Assembly (NCBI GenBank): GCA_046318675.1
Contig: JBKCUA010000017.1
Span: forward strand, 1-7,649
Reading direction: 5' to 3'
Origin: JBKCUA01 sp046318675
GTDB lineage: Bacteria > Pseudomonadota > Alphaproteobacteria > JAJTHO01
DNA length: 7,649 nucleotides
Both the position numbers and the translations under genes were made by a program. This document shows, piece after piece, positions 5,476 through 7,649 of this stretch (the stretch's first letter is position 1; every line of letters starts with the position of its first letter). The notes beneath the pieces were generated by a model, which did no database searches, was not told the origin of the DNA, and saw nothing but the letters and a program-made list of their open reading frames with translations.

Positions 5476-5812
5476 GGTAGCGAATCCCTACATGGCTTCC
5501 TGGAAGGCAGGCTATCTTGCGAATGGCAATATCTACACTGGCGCAGGCGGGCTGGGTGAAGCACGCGGCGGCCAGTCTGCGTGCCAAGTCTTCTAGAAGA
5601 ATAAATTCCTCCTGCTGTAATGCCTCCAGCGCAACAATGATAGCGTGATAGTCAACTGTTTCTTTGAAATTTTCTGGAACTCCTATCACCTCGGCGGTAA
5701 TATCAAACACCAGCGTCTGGGCGGTGTGCCGTTCTTGCTCGGTCACACCAACGCGAAAGGCACGGGTAAGGGTATTGGCAAAAACACTGAACATGGGCGT
5801 AATATCAAGCAT
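5453..5812 (-). CDS. folB: Dihydroneopterin aldolase
   Basis: 119 aa, normal for the family. Cleaves 7,8-dihydroneopterin to 6-hydroxymethyl-dihydropterin and glycolaldehyde; forms an octamer in the cytosol. Residues lining up with the S. aureus active site are visible: E27 (in VTEQERHTAQ), Y55 (ETVDYHAI), E74 (ILLEDLARRL) and K99 (DIAIRKIACLPG). ATG at 5812 lacks a clear Shine-Dalgarno; ATG at 5794 (residue 7) is an alternative. First gene of folB-folP-pabB, divergent from the ahpD-like gene. The pyrophosphokinase gene folK, often nearby, is not in the window. Confidence 0.93.
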   Translation of the reverse strand: MLDITPMFSVFANTLTRAFRVGVTEQERHTAQTLVFDITAEVIGVPENFKETVDYHAIIVALEALQQEEFILLEDLARRLAAACFTQPACASVDIAIRKIACLPGSHVGIRYRAHRPAC

Positions 5813-5892
5813 GGAATGGTTGAATAGCCTAGTTTCTTGCTGGGTTCTAGGAAAAATAAAATGACAGGAAAAGAAAAGGAAAGGAAAATTTT

Positions 5893-5898
5893 TATAAT
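5893..5898 (+). promoter_or_regulatory. Candidate -10 element of the ahpD-like gene
   Basis: A perfect TATAAT lies 58 nt before the chosen ATG. No TTGACA-like -35 stands at 17 nt; the upstream sequence is instead a pure purine tract (5866-5888), so activation or an UP-like effect may replace it. The 144-bp divergent region 5813-5956 should also hold the folB promoter, for which I see no convincing match. Confidence 0.35.
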
Positions 5899-5956
5899 GA
5901 CATCCTTGGAAAATCCTCTATCAACAAGAAAATTTTGCAATGAAAGATACTCGACC

Positions 5957-6490
5957 ATGACTTATCCTGTTTCTGTTGAAGCCCTCCGCGATGCTTTGGG
6001 CGATTATGCAAAGGATATTCGCCTCAATTTGGGCAGTGTGCTTACCCCCGACGGCGCACCGGGTTTAACCCAAAACCAGATTTTTGGGATTGCCTTGGCA
6101 TCAGCCTATGCCACTCGCAGCGAGGGGGTAATTGCCGCCGTCGCCGGAGAAGTGGCCGCGACGCTGTCTGATGCAGAAAAAAACGCGGCGCGGGCTGCTG
6201 CCACCATCATGGCCATGAACAATGTATATTATCGTTTCATCCATCTGGTTCATGATGAGGAAATTCGGGCATTGCCGGCAAAACTACGGATGAATGTTAT
6301 TGGTAATCCCGGCATTGCCAAGGTGGATTTTGAGCTATACGCAATCGCAGTATCGGCCATTAATGGTTGCGGAATGTGCATGGAAACCCACGCCCATGAA
6401 CTTGGCAAAAATGGCATCAGCAAACAAGGCATTCAGTCGGCGGTGCGTATCGCCGCCGTCATCAACGCCGCCGCTCAGGGATTGGTTTAG
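5957..6490 (+). CDS. ahpD: AhpD-type alkylhydroperoxidase (carboxymuconolactone decarboxylase fold)
   Basis: 177 aa from ATG 5957 (MTYPVSVEAL), the same length as mycobacterial AhpD; earlier in-frame ATGs (5837, 5897) would add a tail not expected in the family. All-helical CMD fold with the N-terminal DYAKDIRLNLGSVL and the redox site E126, C138-G-M-C141 and H145, whose spacing (12, 3, 4) equals E118, C130, C133, H137 of M. tuberculosis AhpD. The relay residue His132 of that enzyme is replaced by M140. Acts in the cytosol on peroxides through a Cys pair, classically as reductant for AhpC. No ahpC is adjacent. Followed at 3 bp by the glycosyltransferase. Confidence 0.9.
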   Translation: MTYPVSVEALRDALGDYAKDIRLNLGSVLTPDGAPGLTQNQIFGIALASAYATRSEGVIAAVAGEVAATLSDAEKNAARAAATIMAMNNVYYRFIHLVHDEEIRALPAKLRMNVIGNPGIAKVDFELYAIAVSAINGCGMCMETHAHELGKNGISKQGIQSAVRIAAVINAAAQGLV

Positions 6491-6493
6491 GTT

Positions 6494-7354
6494 GTGCTTG
6501 CTTCGGTAACAGTCAGTATTGTTACCTACAACAGCGCGGCGGTCTTGGGGTCATGCCTTGCAGCATTGCCGGCGGGGGTTGCGGTATGGTTGGTGGATAA
6601 TGCCAGTAGTGACGCTACCTTGGCGCAGGCACGCAAGGACTTCCCCCAAGTCAACATCCTAGAAAACAACGTTAATCTTGGTTTTGGCCGGGCGCATAAT
6701 CTAGCCTTACGAAAGATTAACACACCCTATGCCCTAGTACTGAATCCCGATACGGTAGTTGCACCGGGGGCTATTGAGGCGTTGGTGGCGGCCGCCGAAG
6801 CCTTTCCCGATGCGGCAATCATAGGCTCAAGTTATGGGGCGGGCAAAACCCGTTGCGGCAGCCTGTTCGAGATTCAGCGCGGCGGCAGTGCCGTACTACA
6901 CGCCGAGGGATACGCGTGCGTCGGCTTTTTGTCCGGAGCTTGTATGCTGCTGCGAATGGATGTGTTTCGACGCATTGGGTTTTTTGATGAGAATCTGTTC
7001 CTATTTTTTGAGGATAATGAGCTATGCGACCGCGCTAGAGCAGCAGGCTATAGCCTGGTGCTTGCTCCCGACGCGCTGGTCATGCATTTAGAGGGCAAAT
7101 CAAGCCCAGTATCATTGCGCAGTCACCTGCGCCGTCATTATTTGATGGGTCAGGCCGAAGCGTATTACTACCAAAAGCGTCGTGAGCGTGCTGGTTTTTT
7201 TTGGCGGCTTGGGGCGGAAAAAATCTGGCGGTCAGTGCGGCGTTTATTGACGTTACGCTTCAGGAATGGATTGGCGGCAGCGTGGGATATGGCTGGGTAC
7301 ATAAAATTTTTAATTATGCAACCAGCTATAACGGCACTTCGTACCTCGCCTTGA
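6494..7354 (+). CDS. Family 2 glycosyltransferase (rhamnosyltransferase-like)
   Basis: 286 aa, GTG start at 6494, 3 bp after the ahpD stop, so probably translated from the same mRNA. GT-A fold with VTVSIVTYNS (5-14), VDNASSD (34-40), NNVNLGFGRAHN (58-69), the metal/nucleotide-binding LNPDTV (83-88), GACMLLRMDVFRRIGFFDE (148-166) and the acceptor-site FFEDNELCDRA (171-181, E173/D174 as candidate base). Such enzymes transfer a nucleotide-activated sugar (often dTDP-rhamnose) onto cell-surface polysaccharide precursors at the cytoplasmic face; donor and acceptor are unknown. A basic region 210-256 may contact membrane. Odd: codons ~267-279 (AGYIKFLIMQPAI) lie in an inverted fragment of the hairpin repeat, so the C-terminus may be recently remodelled. 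Confidence 0.9.
   Translation: MLASVTVSIVTYNSAAVLGSCLAALPAGVAVWLVDNASSDATLAQARKDFPQVNILENNVNLGFGRAHNLALRKINTPYALVLNPDTVVAPGAIEALVAAAEAFPDAAIIGSSYGAGKTRCGSLFEIQRGGSAVLHAEGYACVGFLSGACMLLRMDVFRRIGFFDENLFLFFEDNELCDRARAAGYSLVLAPDALVMHLEGKSSPVSLRSHLRRHYLMGQAEAYYYQKRRERAGFFWRLGAEKIWRSVRRLLTLRFRNGLAAAWDMAGYIKFLIMQPAITALRTSP
6505..6526 (+). other. Hairpin at the 5' end of the glycosyltransferase gene
   Basis: GGTAACA (6505-6511) and TGTTACC (6520-6526) form a perfect 7-bp stem with an 8-nt loop, 11 nt after the GTG start. It falls in codons 4-11 and could affect initiation or simply reflect codon choice in SVTVSIVTY. Confidence 0.4.
7292..7330 (-). repeat. Inverted fragment of the hairpin repeat inside the glycosyltransferase 3' end
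   Basis: TAATTATGCAACCAGCTATA (7311-7330) is the reverse complement of 7394-7413 at 19 of 20 positions, and of 142-161 also at 19 of 20. Similarity to the reversed stem-1 hairpin extends left to 7292, about 31 of 40 aligned positions. It is therefore the stem-1 part of the repeat in opposite orientation, in frame with the coding sequence. Confidence 0.7.
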
Positions 7355-7393
7355 CCAGCTTTATTTTTGAATCATACACGATAGACTGAAAAT

Positions 7394-7494
7394 TATAGCT
7401 GGTTCCATAATTAAAAGTATACTTGCAACCAGCGCACGGCACAAAGTGCCGCGTCCGAATGGACGAACAAAAATAACTTATAGCGCGCTGAAGA
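7394..7494. repeat. Triple-hairpin dispersed repeat, copy 2
   Basis: 95/101 identical to 142-242. Stem 1 has one C.C mismatch (7405), stem 2 (7437-7442/7446-7451) is unchanged, and stem 3 is CGTCC/GGACG (7452-7456/7461-7465, loop GAAT): the third pair is T:A here and G:C in copy 1. It begins 40 bp after the glycosyltransferase stop. After 7494 similarity to the 210-291 tail fades and reaches a TA where the MITE begins. Confidence 0.8.
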
Positions 7495-7506
7495 ATTTTT
7501 AAAGTC

Positions 7507-7649
7507 TAGGGCACCTCTATTAACCCATTTATAGGGATGAGTGGCTAGAAAGGGCTAGGCGAGCAAACGTAAGCGTACTCAAACGTACGTGCGGATTGCG
7601 AGCATAGACCTGACGACGCCAATCGCCCTAGAAATGAGGTTAATAGAGG
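7507..7649. mobile_element. MITE-like element, copy 2 (right tip lies outside the window)
   Basis: Begins with the full tip TAGGGCACCTCTATTAACC; 7514-7649 matches 1-136 with one difference. No ORF. Inserted at a TA immediately after the tail of hairpin-repeat copy 2; the sequence before it (AGTCTA) still resembles ATATCTA at 251-257 of the uninterrupted tail, so it seems to have landed inside that repeat. The last ~7 bases of its right tip lie beyond the window. Confidence 0.8.

Noticed and set aside
5045..5596. 183-codon plus-strand reading frame opposite folP and folB
   Set aside because: It is the antisense of two well-supported folate genes, and its Arg/Ser/Ala-rich product has no family pattern.

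Overview
The window looks like chromosomal DNA of an alphaproteobacterium. The ribosomal proteins S12 and S7, the Bax-inhibitor-1-like protein and the AhpD-type peroxidase all read like alphaproteobacterial versions; this is from memory of the families, as no search was run. Conserved housekeeping DNA of moderately high GC sits between repeat clusters. Both ends of the window lie inside copies of the same ~150-bp element, so the window is probably a contig, or a slice, bounded by repeats.

Layout. 1-143: first copy of a small element with terminal inverted repeats (MITE-like, probable TA target duplication). 142-242: a dispersed repeat of three consecutive hairpins. 210-291 and 1399-1480: an 82-bp perfect direct repeat whose last 6 bp are the 3' end of a tRNA-Leu gene. 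Between these repeats lies a ~1.1-kb AT-rich cassette with two translationally coupled minus-strand genes: a membrane-anchored SRPBCC (START-like) protein, then a small protein resembling the alkyltransferase (MGMT)-like family. 1475-1561: tRNA-Leu(CAG), minus. 1584-2439: rpsL-rpsG, minus, with the tRNA directly behind rpsG where fusA is usual. 2496-3329: a BI-1/YccA-family membrane protein gene with a good sigma70-type promoter and an intrinsic terminator. 3372-5812: folB-folP-pabB, minus, all overlapping. 5957-7354: ahpD-like gene and a family-2 glycosyltransferase, plus strand, 3 bp apart. 7292-7649: an inverted fragment of the hairpin repeat inside the glycosyltransferase 3' end, a second full hairpin repeat, and the second MITE copy.

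Functionally, folB and folP make 7,8-dihydropteroate and PabB supplies 4-amino-4-deoxychorismate toward p-aminobenzoate, so the three genes form a compact folate operon. rpsL, rpsG and the CUG-reading tRNA-Leu probably share one transcript. AhpD (peroxide defence) and the glycosyltransferase are likely co-transcribed without an obvious shared pathway.

The most unusual material is the repeat layer. The two hairpin-repeat copies differ by a compensatory G:C to T:A pair in the third stem, the MITE sits at TA dinucleotides next to or inside this repeat, an inverted repeat piece encodes part of the glycosyltransferase C-terminus, and the 82-bp repeat at the tRNA-Leu 3' end brackets the foreign-looking gene pair. 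A second notable point is that the BI-1-like protein has lost both aspartates of the family's di-aspartyl site. I found no CRISPR array, integrase, transposase, toxin-antitoxin or recognisable defence system.
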